Origin: JBBQXY01 sp038209195 | GTDB lineage: Bacteria; Chloroflexota; Ktedonobacteria; Ktedonobacterales; Ktedonobacteraceae | Assembly: GCA_038209195.1 (NCBI GenBank) | Contig: JBBQXY010000019.1 | Span: forward strand, 1 to 52,486 | Length of the DNA stretch: 52,486 nucleotides | Reading direction: 5' to 3' | In this document: one piece after another, positions 43,062 through 51,729 of the stretch | Layout: each line of letters starts with the position of its first letter | How positions within the stretch are numbered: the first letter of the stretch is position 1 | Made by a program: the position numbers and the translations under genes | The notes under the pieces: model-generated | Databases searched by the model: none | What the model was told of the DNA's origin: nothing | The model's input: the letters and a program-made list of their open reading frames with translations, nothing else

Positions 43062-45314
43062 TGAAAGTGCCTTCGCAATCGTGACGGGAATACCGTTCAG
43101 GATAGCATTGCCCGACAACGGATCAAGCCCGGCTTCATCGGTTAGTGTATTGGTATTGACGCCAGCGTGTTCTGTGGCGATATGCAGTTTCACGCCGGGC
43201 AGGTTGTGACCCCAGCCATGGGGAAGACTGACTACGCCTGGCATGATGGCTTCGGTTACCTCAATGGGGACGTTGACAGTTCCCACACGCGAGGTAATGG
43301 ACGCGGTCTCGCCGTCAGCCAATGTCAGGCGCGTGGCGTCGTTGGGATGCATGTGCAACAGGCAGCGCTCTTTGCCTTTGGTCAGCACGTTGAGATTGTG
43401 CATCCACGAGTTATTGGAACGCAGGTCACGGCGCCCGATTAAGAGCATTTGCGCATTTGCCTGTTCAGTGCGCTGCAAAGAAGCCAGTAGCCGCTCGACA
43501 TCTTGCACGATAGGTTGGGGAGCCAGTTCAATTTTACCGGAAGGGGTGCGTAACACCTCTGGGATGCGCGGCTGCAACGGGCCAAGGTCAACACCGTGTG
43601 GAGAATCTTCCAGGATGGCAAGGCTCAAGCCGATGCGCTGTGCGCCAAATCCATCGCCGTAGGGCCCACTTCTCAGCAAGAAGTCGAGTATGCGCTCCGG
43701 TCCGCGTCGTGGCTTGAGTGCGGCAAGGATTTCAGCGGCGTCGCGCCCCTCGATAGTTGAGCCAGCAGTGGCTACCTCGCGCTGCACGAGTGCCGCCGCG
43801 CTCAGCTCGTCCAATAGAGCCAAGTCGCAATCAGGGCCTTGTCCGCCCAGGATACCCACTAAACGCAGAAATATTTCCCACTCATCCAATGTACCTGGCT
43901 CACGTTCAATAACCGCTGGGGAATAGTGCGCCACGTTGTGGGCTGCTAACTGATAGAACGCAACATCGTAGTGTGAACGCGCCAATGCCTGGGGCGGCGG
44001 TAGGATGACATTCGCGTAACGCGTGGTCTCATTGAGATAGATATCCACACTGACCATAAATTCAAGCGTGCCAAGGGCCTGTTGTAAACGTCGGCTATTG
44101 GGCGTACTGAGGACGGGATTGCCCGCCATCGTAATCACAGCTCTGACCTGTCCCTTGCCAGGCGTCTCTATCTCCTCTGCCAGACATGATGCCGGTAACT
44201 CTCCGAAGACCTCTGGCAAACCACGCACGCGGCTCTTCCAACGTCCGGTCCGCACACCTTTTCCCTTGCCGGGAGTGCCAAGGGCGTTACGTGCGCCTGC
44301 CGCGGCCTTGGGAAACATGGCACCGCCAATACTGTCAAGATTGCCTGTCAAGACATTGAGCACGTCAATCAACCAACTGGCGAGGGTGCCGAACTCCTGC
44401 GTGCAGGTACCCATGCGCCCATAGACGACCGCTCGTGGAGCCGCCGCCAGGTCACGAGCGAGGGTGCGTATCGTCTGGGCGTCAATGCCACAGAGTGGGG
44501 CCACTTTTTCGGGTGAAAATTGCTCGGCGAGGGTGCGCACCTGCTCAAGGCCATTCGTGTGTTCAGCCAACCTGCCCGGTGCGACTAATCCTTCAACAAA
44601 AAGCGTATGGACGAGAGCAAACAGGAAGTGCGCGTCGTTGCCGGGACGGATGAAATGATGTTCGTCGGCCTCCTGCGCCGTGCGCGTGCGATAGGGATCA
44701 ATGACCACGACTTTACCGCCACGCTCCCGCAAGCGGCGGATACGACCGCGCATATCGGGGGCAGTCATTAAGCTGCCATTGGAGACCAACGGGTTTGCAC
44801 CCAGCAAGAGCAGGTAATCGGTGCGCTCCAGGTCAGGAATAGGAACAGAGAGGAAGGTACCAAACATCAGACCAACCGCCAATTGCTTGGGCATCTGGTC
44901 AACTGTGGAGGCGGTGAAAATATTACGCGTTCCGCCAGCGTGAAGCACCATAGGTAGGTAGAGCAGGTTAGAGAGGTTATGCACGTTGGGATTGCCGACA
45001 TAAAAGGCCAATGCGTCGCGTCCATGCTCTTGCAAAACGGGAGCAAGGCCGCGTTCAATTTCGGCAAAAGCCTCCTCCCAACTTACCGCTGTCCATTGCT
45101 CGCCCCGGCGCACCATCGGCTCAGTGATGCGGTCGGCATCGGCATCGAGTTCCTTCAAGCTATACGCTTTGGGGCAGATATAACCGTGGCTGAACACATC
45201 GTCGCTATCTCCACGGATGGAGAGCACTTCCTGTCCGCGTGTGACAATTTCCAGGCCACAGGTCGCTTCACAGAGCGGACAGGTGGCGTAACTCGTCTTC
45301 GTAGCAGTCATCAT
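43056..45314 (-). CDS. Molybdopterin-dependent oxidoreductase (4Fe-4S)
   Basis: 752 residues of the DMSO-reductase/formate-dehydrogenase superfamily. The iron-sulfur motif is visible: Cys12, Cys15, Cys19 and Cys47, followed by PKA. The middle has TDYLLLLGANPLVSNGS and VVVIDPYRTRTAQEADEHHFIRPGNDA, and the molybdopterin-binding C-terminal domain reads MHPNDATRLTLADGE. At the place where a Cys, SeCys or Ser usually binds the metal I see STVDQMPK, so I cannot name the ligand. The longest frame starts at 45470; the ATG at 45314 has AAGGAG 6 bases upstream. No partner subunit is next to it; the substrate is unknown. Confidence 0.87.
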   Translation of the reverse strand: MMTATKTSYATCPLCEATCGLEIVTRGQEVLSIRGDSDDVFSHGYICPKAYSLKELDADADRITEPMVRRGEQWTAVSWEEAFAEIERGLAPVLQEHGRDALAFYVGNPNVHNLSNLLYLPMVLHAGGTRNIFTASTVDQMPKQLAVGLMFGTFLSVPIPDLERTDYLLLLGANPLVSNGSLMTAPDMRGRIRRLRERGGKVVVIDPYRTRTAQEADEHHFIRPGNDAHFLFALVHTLFVEGLVAPGRLAEHTNGLEQVRTLAEQFSPEKVAPLCGIDAQTIRTLARDLAAAPRAVVYGRMGTCTQEFGTLASWLIDVLNVLTGNLDSIGGAMFPKAAAGARNALGTPGKGKGVRTGRWKSRVRGLPEVFGELPASCLAEEIETPGKGQVRAVITMAGNPVLSTPNSRRLQQALGTLEFMVSVDIYLNETTRYANVILPPPQALARSHYDVAFYQLAAHNVAHYSPAVIEREPGTLDEWEIFLRLVGILGGQGPDCDLALLDELSAAALVQREVATAGSTIEGRDAAEILAALKPRRGPERILDFLLRSGPYGDGFGAQRIGLSLAILEDSPHGVDLGPLQPRIPEVLRTPSGKIELAPQPIVQDVERLLASLQRTEQANAQMLLIGRRDLRSNNSWMHNLNVLTKGKERCLLHMHPNDATRLTLADGETASITSRVGTVNVPIEVTEAIMPGVVSLPHGWGHNLPGVKLHIATEHAGVNTNTLTDEAGLDPLSGNAILNGIPVTIAKALSS

Positions 45315-45343
45315 TGTTCGCTCCTTTAGCCTTCCGGCCCTTT

Positions 45344-45372
45344 CAGCATATGATGCCTCCAGCATATGATGC
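45344..45372 (-). promoter_or_regulatory. Tandem 13-bp repeat CAGCATATGATGC
   Basis: CAGCATATGATGC occurs at 45344-45356 and 45360-45372 with CTC between; a related AGCATATGG lies at about 45404-45412. A minus-strand TATAAT (45400-45405) would put the two full copies in the leader of the molybdopterin oxidoreductase, 20-50 bases after the transcript start. This fits an operator, as an inference. The rest of the stretch 45315-45659 holds the repeat copy at 45489-45593 and nothing else I can name. Confidence 0.4.
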
Positions 45373-45488
45373 AGTTTAGCACATGGGGTTGTGAATTTGA
45401 TTATAGCATATGGGAAACACAGCGTATCTTGCTCAGGCGTGTTATCATTAGATTGAAAGTAACCGTTCATTGGTTAATGGGTTGACTG

Positions 45489-45593
45489 GCCGCCTACGGC
45501 GGCAGGGAAGGGAGGGAGGACTAGGGCACAGCCCTATTACCTGTCCCCCGGACAGGGTGCAGTCAAGGGACTGCGCCCCTTGCATCCCTGCTT
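45489..45593 (+). repeat. Multi-hairpin dispersed repeat, copy 2
   Basis: This copy has GCCGCCTACGGCGGC (45489-45503), the GGGAAGGGAGGG tract, CTAGGGCACAGCCCTA, an added CCTGTCCCCCGGACAGG stem and a changed last stem in AGTCAAGGGACTGCGCCCCTTG, then CATCCCTGCTT. It shares order and spacing with the copy at 40406-40491. The paired changes within stems suggest that structure is kept. Confidence 0.8.
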
Positions 45594-45659
45594 TTCATTT
45601 TGAAGGTGGTCAGAGTATTAGTGTGCAGAATTTTTAGCAAGAGAAAGGAGCAGGAGAAA

Positions 45660-46094
45660 TTGGACTCGCTGAGAGAACGCGCCAAGTTAGGGCTCATCTT
45701 CCTGCTGCTGCTCTTCATGCTCGTTTTTCTCGCTTTTACTAGTGCAAATACGCTCCAAGCAGCACAAAATTTCCAGAAGCAGTATAGTGCGGTCAAAGCA
45801 GAGGATGTGAATGCCATTCACCCCTGGATGTCCATTCATGTGATCTCTCATATTTACCATATTCCCGAAAATTACCTGTATAGTTCGCTCAACATCAGCA
45901 ATGCTGCGCAGCTCCATCATGCCACGCTCTACGAGATCGCGGACCATGCACGCCAGTCTCCAGATCAAATTATACATACTCTACGGTATGCCATTTTGAA
46001 GTATCGGAAAGAACATCATCCTCCTGTGCCATCGATACCACTCAAGCGTGCAAGGAGACATTTTTTACCGACACCAGGGGGGATGCACTATTGA
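45660..46094 (+). CDS. Small membrane protein upstream of DedA
   Basis: About 144 residues, family not recognised. A short charged start (MDSLRERAKLG) is followed by one membrane helix (about 9-31). The remainder is helical and His-rich with HPWMSIHVISHIYHIPENYLYSSLNIS and TLYEIADHARQSPDQIIHTLRYAI, which looks like two helix-turn-helix-sized units, then a Pro-rich basic tail. The frame opens at TTG 45600, but TTG 45660 has AAAGGAG upstream. Its stop overlaps the next start by 4 bases (TTGA), so it is translated together with the DedA protein and may assist it. Confidence 0.6.
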   Translation: MDSLRERAKLGLIFLLLLFMLVFLAFTSANTLQAAQNFQKQYSAVKAEDVNAIHPWMSIHVISHIYHIPENYLYSSLNISNAAQLHHATLYEIADHARQSPDQIIHTLRYAILKYRKEHHPPVPSIPLKRARRHFLPTPGGMHY

Positions 46095-46888
46095 ATGCTT
46101 TCTTTATCGATGCACTGCAGCACTATGGTTATCCGGCACTCTGGTTGATTGTTTTCGTCGCTGCTGCTGGTGCGCCCATTTCTGGCTCTCTCCTGCTCTT
46201 TGCAGCGGGAGCATTTGCCGCCCTTGGTGATCTGAACATCTTTATTTTATTTCCAGTGGCATTGAGTGCCGCCGTGATGGGTGACAATCTTACCTATTTC
46301 ATTGGTTTGCGCGTGGGAACGCCTATACTGGCCTGGATCGAGCGGCAGAAGCGTTTTCGTTGGATGTCACCGCAAGCAATCGAACGAGGCCGGATTTACT
46401 TCAGGCGTAGGGCCGCGTGGGCAATCTTTATTACGCGGTTTCTGATTGTTGTACTTGGCGGGCCGATAAATCTTCTTTCAGGCCTAGAGCAGTATCCTTA
46501 CCGTAAATTTCTGTTTTGGGATGTGTGCGGTCAAATACTCGGAGCAATCATTCCTCTTGGACTGGGTTATGTTTTTGCCGAAAGCTGGGAGGAGGTGGCA
46601 AGTTTGTTCGGAGCCTTTTCAACTTTGCTGCTCATCTTCCTGATAGCGGTGGTGCTCGCTGTGCTGCTTGTGCGTAAAGTCCGCCAGCGTGACGCTGCTA
46701 GTATTGCCGAGTCCGAGAGCGAAGAGACCCTCTTACCTGAAGAAAATCCTCAAATTCCCCTATCTGTACTCCCTCAGACAGCGCTCCCTACACCCCTGCA
46801 TACTGTTCAGCTCGCGGCTGAAGAGAGCATGCAACCGCTTGAAAGTCAAACAAAGCACTCAACTACCCCACTAACCATGCCTGATTAG
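46091..46888 (+). CDS. DedA-family membrane protein (VTT domain)
   Basis: 265 residues with the DedA/VTT fold: re-entrant-type segments with GAPISGSLLLFAAGAFAALG and VMGDNLTYFIGLRVG, the conserved ITRFL...GGPINLLSG loop (about 115-135) and a further helix pair with GLGYVFAESWEE. The last ~60 residues are cytoplasmic, Pro/Glu-rich and probably disordered. DedA proteins recycle undecaprenyl phosphate or move phospholipids, which fits the lipid-glycan context. The TTG start overlaps the previous stop, with AGGGGGG upstream. Confidence 0.88.
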   Translation: MNAFFIDALQHYGYPALWLIVFVAAAGAPISGSLLLFAAGAFAALGDLNIFILFPVALSAAVMGDNLTYFIGLRVGTPILAWIERQKRFRWMSPQAIERGRIYFRRRAAWAIFITRFLIVVLGGPINLLSGLEQYPYRKFLFWDVCGQILGAIIPLGLGYVFAESWEEVASLFGAFSTLLLIFLIAVVLAVLLVRKVRQRDAASIAESESEETLLPEENPQIPLSVLPQTALPTPLHTVQLAAEESMQPLESQTKHSTTPLTMPD

Positions 46889-46897
46889 GAGACCAGT

Positions 46898-47995
46898 GTG
46901 ATAGCAAGGCCTACTATTTTGATTTTAACCACCCACACGGGAGGTGGACATCTCAATCTCGCGCAGGCACTCAAGGGTATACTTGAGGCACGCTATAAGG
47001 TCATGATTGAAAACCCACAGTCGGCACTTGTTGCCGCTTTTTACTCTATAGTCAGTCGGCATGGCTTAAAATTTTTAACGTGGCAGTATGCCTTTACCGA
47101 CACTAAATTTACCGCGTTGTGGTTGCAAAGAGAAGTGACGCTCTTTGGCAGTAAGCGCATAGCCAGCGTTATAGAGCATAGCCAGCCCGATTTGATTATT
47201 ACAACCCACGCGCTGCTCTCATACGCTACAGCCCGTGTCAATGAACGTCGTCGCAAACGCGTTCCGCTCGTCTTTCAACTCACCGACTTGGATCAGGTGC
47301 ATAGGACGTGGTTTGTCGAAAAAGAGGCCGATGCTTACTTTGCCCCAACTGCCGAAATTTTTGCCCAGGCTCAGGCGCAGGGTATGGCTACAAACCGCCT
47401 GTATCTCACTGGAAGGCCGGTGCGCCGCCAGTTTTGGGAGGCTTCTCTAGAGGCAAGAAAGGCAACGCTCTCCGCCCTGGGGCTTGATCCTGGCATTTTT
47501 ACGCTCTTTCTACAGGGAGGGGCGAAAGGCTCTGCTGGTGTAGACCAGACTATCGAGGGCCTGTTGAGTGCAGACGTACCCTTGCAAATTATGCTGGCAG
47601 TTGGTACGAATGTGAAGATGGCAGAGCGTTATGTCGGTCACGAGCGCGTCCGTACCCTACCCTTTACCGAGTTGATCGCGCCCTACATGGCGGCGGCTGA
47701 TATCATAGCAGGTAAAGCGGGGGCGAGCTTTATAGCGGAAGCATTTGTGCTGGAGAAGCCGTTTCTCGTCACGACCTTTATTCCTGGACAAGAAACGCCC
47801 AACCTGCAATTCATAGAGCGACACAACCTGGGTTGGATCTGCACAGAAACAGCGGAGCAACAAGCGCTCCTTGCCAAATTAGCAAGTAACCCAGGAATGA
47901 TCGCGACAAAGGTGGAGAGTATCCGGTCCTATAAAGCGTGGAATATGCAGGCAAATCAACAGCTTGGCCCGATTATTGACAAATTGCTCTCTTGA
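46898..47995 (+). CDS. MGDG-synthase/GT28-like glycosyltransferase
   Basis: 365 residues of the GT-B fold. The N-terminus matches the MGDG-synthase type: ILTTHTGGGHLNLAQALKGIL. The donor half has LFLQGGAKGSAGVDQTIEGLL, a LPFTELIAPYMAAADIIAGKAGASFIAEA motif (split here only for reference) and ETPNLQFIE. Such enzymes add galactose or glucose to diacylglycerol; MurG is a more distant relative. The GTG start has AGGAG 6 bases upstream, which overlaps the end of dedA, so the small protein, DedA and this enzyme form an operon. It converges on the sulfoquinovose synthase gene, which suggests a glycolipid theme. Confidence 0.85.
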   Translation: MIARPTILILTTHTGGGHLNLAQALKGILEARYKVMIENPQSALVAAFYSIVSRHGLKFLTWQYAFTDTKFTALWLQREVTLFGSKRIASVIEHSQPDLIITTHALLSYATARVNERRRKRVPLVFQLTDLDQVHRTWFVEKEADAYFAPTAEIFAQAQAQGMATNRLYLTGRPVRRQFWEASLEARKATLSALGLDPGIFTLFLQGGAKGSAGVDQTIEGLLSADVPLQIMLAVGTNVKMAERYVGHERVRTLPFTELIAPYMAAADIIAGKAGASFIAEAFVLEKPFLVTTFIPGQETPNLQFIERHNLGWICTETAEQQALLAKLASNPGMIATKVESIRSYKAWNMQANQQLGPIIDKLLS

Positions 47996-48007
47996 TGGAT
48001 AGCTAGT

Positions 48008-48209
48008 CAATTCACCGTGGGCAGGCCGGACGCCCACTAGGGGCAATACATTTCACTTAAGGGCCTTCCAAGGCTTACGAATGGTCTGTAGGGCGCGATA
48101 AATCGCGCCCTACGGTTGGTTGCTACATTCTTAAGTGAGTTGTATTTCCCACCAGGGACGTCCCTACACCATCTCGTTCGTGGTTGCACGCCAATTCACC
48201 GTGGGCAGG
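48008..48209. repeat. Palindromic element flanked by an 18-bp direct repeat
   Basis: CAATTCACCGTGGGCAGG occurs at 48008-48025 and again at 48192-48209; the second copy lies inside the end of sqdB. Between them lies an imperfect inverted repeat with ends GGACGCCC (48028) and GACGTCC (to 48163), inner arms CACTTAAG and CTTAAGTGA, and a central perfect palindrome (48088-48113) of the GTAGGGCGCGATAA type. The central palindrome belongs to the family seen at 31977 and 33282. Confidence 0.7.
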
Positions 48210-49333
48210 ATCAGGTTTCTGTCGACGTGTTCGCGATACTTCATGGCGAGTCCAATGAGCGATGTTAGCACGGACTCGTTGAGCAGATGCGGCTCGAGTC
48301 CCAGTTCGATGAGCTTAGTATGCGTGACGTTGAAGTAGTGCTGCTCCGCCTCGACACGGGGGTTTGGCAGGTGCTTGATCTGCGCTGCTAAGCCGAAGTG
48401 CTCACTTTGTTTGACGACCATTGCCGCCAGCTCAACGAGCGAGAACTGCTCAGTGATTTGATTAAAGACACGGTACTCTCCTTCTCTAGGAGGTGTGGTA
48501 AGAGCCAGTTCTATGCATCTCATCGTGTCGCGCAAATTGATGTAGCCACGCGTTTGCAGACCCTGACCATACACAGTCAAGGGATAGCCGACAGCGGCTT
48601 GAACGCAGAAGCGATTCAGAGCAGTACCATAGATGTGGTCATAGTCGAAGCGCGTAGCCAGACGGCTATCAAGGGCGGTCTCGTCGGTCTCCACTCCGTA
48701 GACAATGCCTTGATTCAAGTCGGTGGCGCGCAATCCCCACGTTTTGCAGCAGAACATAATGTTGTGGCTGTCGTGGGTCTTACTCAAGTGATAAAAAGAG
48801 CCCGGCTGCTTCGGGAAAGGCAGAACGTCGGAGCGGCCTTTGTGGTGAATCTCGATAAAGCCCTCCTCGATATCGATATTTGGCGTGCCATATTCGCCCA
48901 TGGTGCCCAGCTTTACGAGATGACTGTCCGGCGCAAAGTCCTTCATGGCGTAGAGGATGTTGAGTGTGCCGATGACATTATTGGTTTGCGTGAATACAGC
49001 GTGCCGTCGGTCTAGCATAGAGTAGGGGGCGGAACGCTGTTCGGCGAAGTGGATTATCACCTCCGGTTGTGATGCCTGGAAAGCCGTTGCGACGGCTTCA
49101 TAGTCCATAGTATCGCCAATACATAATTGAATCTGCCGACCGGAGATTTCTTTCCAGGCAGCGATGCGCTCATGAAGGGTGTAGAGAGGTGCCAGGCTAT
49201 TGAAACCGCTTTCTAAGTCGAAGTGCCTGCGCATTAAGTTATCGAAGATAGTGACTTCATGGCCTTGGCTGGAAAGATAGAGCGATTGAGGCCAGCCGAG
49301 GTAGCCGTCACCGCCAAGAATGAGAATACGCAT
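48164..49333 (-). CDS. sqdB: UDP-sulfoquinovose synthase (SqdB/Agl3 type)
   Basis: 389 residues of the extended SDR family. The Rossmann motif is GGDGYLGWP. The SQD1 hallmarks are all present: HFAEQRSAPYSMLDR, LGTMGEYGTPNIDIEEG (Thr144, Glu147), SFYHLSKTHDSHN (Tyr181, Lys185), ATDLNQGIVYG and YGQGLQTRGYINLRDT. It joins sulfite to UDP-glucose to give UDP-sulfoquinovose, the donor for the sulfolipid SQDG or, in Sulfolobus Agl3, for a protein glycan. The longest frame starts at 49408; the ATG at 49333 has GGAGG 4 bases upstream. The matching SqdX/SqdD transferase is not evident here. A TATAAT at 49367-49372 is a possible -10 box. Confidence 0.92.
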   Translation of the reverse strand: MRILILGGDGYLGWPQSLYLSSQGHEVTIFDNLMRRHFDLESGFNSLAPLYTLHERIAAWKEISGRQIQLCIGDTMDYEAVATAFQASQPEVIIHFAEQRSAPYSMLDRRHAVFTQTNNVIGTLNILYAMKDFAPDSHLVKLGTMGEYGTPNIDIEEGFIEIHHKGRSDVLPFPKQPGSFYHLSKTHDSHNIMFCCKTWGLRATDLNQGIVYGVETDETALDSRLATRFDYDHIYGTALNRFCVQAAVGYPLTVYGQGLQTRGYINLRDTMRCIELALTTPPREGEYRVFNQITEQFSLVELAAMVVKQSEHFGLAAQIKHLPNPRVEAEQHYFNVTHTKLIELGLEPHLLNESVLTSLIGLAMKYREHVDRNLILPTVNWRATTNEMV

Positions 49334-49683
49334 TATTCCTCCATCACTGGTATTGTTGCTCTTTAGATTATAATCTGTCTGGAGCCCTTGCGTGCCAAAT
49401 ATTTGCATCTAATCACAGGATACAATACCGTTAGCTAGTTGTGCTTGTTTTTTCTTGCTCAATCGGGTATATTTCTTTAAAAAGGGCCAGTTGAGGCGTT
49501 TAGCGCGGCAACCCATCCCGCGACACAACTTCACCCCTTCGCAATCCTGCCGTTGGCATAGCCAAATTTGACCTGGATAGTCGCCAGGAGTCACCCAAGC
49601 ACTTGAAGTGTTCTAGGGACAGTTGCTTGATTGCGCCATCTCGCTCTATGATCGTGGGCGATACGTCCGAAAGGCAGAAATAC
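49334..49683. other. Divergent intergenic region
   Basis: This stretch separates sqdB (minus) and the S9 peptidase (plus). I see a TATAAT for sqdB near 49367-49372 without a good -35 box, and the plus-strand promoter at 49623-49652. A plus-strand frame opens at TTG 49603 but lacks a ribosome site there. No RNA gene or repeat is recognised. Confidence 0.4.
49623..49652 (+). promoter_or_regulatory. Possible promoter of the S9 peptidase gene
   Basis: TTGCTT (49623-49628), 18 bases, TATGAT (49647-49652). The predicted transcript start near 49660 fits translation from the ATG at 49684 and rules out the longer frame from 49603. Confidence 0.45.
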
Positions 49684-51612
49684 ATGGCTTCAAGACAAAG
49701 AAAGCCTTATGGTACCTGGAAGTCTCCTATCACCTCAGCTCTGATTACTGGCGTACTGGGTCTGAACGAAATAAACCTCGATGGCACCGATATCTATTGG
49801 AGTGAATCACGTCCAAACGAGGGTGGGCGCACCATCATCGTTCGATACAATCCTGCTGGAAAGACGGAGGATATCACCCCTGCTCCATTCAATGTTCGCT
49901 CTCGCGTGCATGAATACGGTGGGGGTTCTTATATTGTGAGCGATGACACGCTCTACTTCTCGAACTTCGCAGATCAACGTCTCTATCGCCAGAAAGTTGG
50001 CAGCACGCCTGAGCCAATTACGCCATCGGCCCCGCTGCGTTTCGCCGACTACATCGTTGACCGGGCGCGTAGACGTCTTATCTGCGTACGCGAAGACCAT
50101 AGCAATGAGGATGAGGCCATCAATACATTGGTAAGTGTCCCACTCGACGGAGACAATACCGGGGGAACCGTGCTGACTTCCGGCAACGATTTCTACTCGT
50201 CGCCACGTCTCAGTCCTGATGGCACTCACCTGGCATGGCTCACCTGGAATCATCCGAATATGCCCTGGGATGGGACGGAGCTTTGGCTCGCACACGTCGG
50301 CTCGAATGGTTCGCTCAGCGATGCACATCGTGTCGCAGGCAACATAGATGAATCGATCTGCCAGCCAGAATGGTCGCCCGATGGGCAACTCTACTTTGTC
50401 TCCGACCGCACCGGCTGGTGGAATCTCTATCGTTGGCAAGCTGAACGCGCTGAAGCACTATGCCCGATGGAGGCCGAATTTAGTGAACCGCAATGGCAAT
50501 TTGGTCTCTCAACCTACAGTATTCCTACAGCCAATGAGATTATCTGCAAATACACGCGTGGAGGAATTGACTATCTCGCACGGCTTGATACGACAAGCGG
50601 TGTGCTCACCCCCATTGAGATACCGTATACAAGCATTCGAACGCTACGAGCCACGGTCAGCCAAGTGTTTCTCGTTGCGGCTTCGCCCGTAGAGCCCTGG
50701 TCGGTGGTACGATTGCTCCTCGCCAATGGTGCCAGCGAGGTATTACAACGTGCCAGTAACATAGAGATTGAGCCGGGTTATCTCTCGCAACCAGCATCTA
50801 TCGAGTTTCCCACAGAGCATGGATTAACTGCCTATGGCCTTTTCTATGCTCCCCGCAACAAAGATTTTGTCGCGCTCGAAAACGAGAGGCCGCCGCTGAT
50901 CGTCAAGAGTCATGGCGGTCCAACTGATGCTGCTTCCAGTGCATTCAAACTGGCCATTCAGTTCTGGACAAGCCGAGGGTTTGCTGTCCTTGACGTAAAC
51001 TATGGGGGCAGCACAGGCTATGGACGCGTTTATCGTCAGCGGCTCAAAGGTCAGTTTGGCATTGTTGATGTGGAAGATTGTGTAAATGGTGCGCGTTACC
51101 TCGCCGCACAGGGTCTGGTAGATGGGGAGCGCATGGGCATTACAGGTGGCAGTGCAGGTGGCTACACCACGCTCTGCGCTCTTACGTTCCATGATATTTT
51201 CAAGGTGGGAGCAAGTTATTTCGGCATCAGCGACGTAGAGTTGCTGATACGCGATACGCATAAATTCGAATCGCGTTATGGCGATTGGCTCATCGGCCCT
51301 TATCCTGAAGACCAAGCCACTTATTACGCCCGTTCGCCCATACACTTCGTGGAGCAAATTTCCTGCCCAATGATCTTCTTCCAGGGATTAGAAGATCATG
51401 TGGTGCCACCCAACCAAGCCGAGGAAATGGTGGCGGCCTTGCAAGCAAAAGGTCTGCCTGTGGCCTACATCGCTTATGAAGGCGAAGGCCACGGTTTCCG
51501 CCGTGCAGAGAATATCCAGCGTTCCCTGGAGGCTGAATTGTACTTCTACTCCCAGGTCTTTGGTTTTTCATTAGCCGATGATGTAGAACCAGTAAAAATT
51601 GAGAATATGTGA
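49684..51612 (+). CDS. S9-family peptidase (prolyl oligopeptidase / acylaminoacyl-peptidase)
   Basis: 642 residues. The N-terminal ~370 residues form a propeller-type domain with PD40-like blades (LSPDGTHLAWLTW, WSPDGQLYFVSDRTG). The C-terminal alpha/beta-hydrolase domain has the nucleophile in TGGSAGG (Ser near 489), Asp in LEDHVVPPNQ (near 570) and His in GEGHGFRRAE (near 602). KSHGGPTDAASS supplies the oxyanion loop. There is no signal peptide, so it works in the cytoplasm on short peptides. The ATG has AAAGG 10 bases upstream. Confidence 0.92.
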   Translation: MASRQRKPYGTWKSPITSALITGVLGLNEINLDGTDIYWSESRPNEGGRTIIVRYNPAGKTEDITPAPFNVRSRVHEYGGGSYIVSDDTLYFSNFADQRLYRQKVGSTPEPITPSAPLRFADYIVDRARRRLICVREDHSNEDEAINTLVSVPLDGDNTGGTVLTSGNDFYSSPRLSPDGTHLAWLTWNHPNMPWDGTELWLAHVGSNGSLSDAHRVAGNIDESICQPEWSPDGQLYFVSDRTGWWNLYRWQAERAEALCPMEAEFSEPQWQFGLSTYSIPTANEIICKYTRGGIDYLARLDTTSGVLTPIEIPYTSIRTLRATVSQVFLVAASPVEPWSVVRLLLANGASEVLQRASNIEIEPGYLSQPASIEFPTEHGLTAYGLFYAPRNKDFVALENERPPLIVKSHGGPTDAASSAFKLAIQFWTSRGFAVLDVNYGGSTGYGRVYRQRLKGQFGIVDVEDCVNGARYLAAQGLVDGERMGITGGSAGGYTTLCALTFHDIFKVGASYFGISDVELLIRDTHKFESRYGDWLIGPYPEDQATYYARSPIHFVEQISCPMIFFQGLEDHVVPPNQAEEMVAALQAKGLPVAYIAYEGEGHGFRRAENIQRSLEAELYFYSQVFGFSLADDVEPVKIENM

Positions 51613-51729
51613 TGGGCATGCAAGGCTTGTGGCAAGAAAAGGTTAGCTTCCCTTCAAAAATGTTGTGCGATGTGACATGATGGTAATATCTCAATGGAGA
51701 TACTACTATTCTGAAGGAGACTTTTACGT

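Noticed and set aside
48008..48209. Simple transposon insertion with 18-bp target-site duplication
   Set aside because: The inverted repeat ends about 28 bases before the second copy, and those bases encode a plausible native end of SqdB, so the geometry does not fit a clean insertion.
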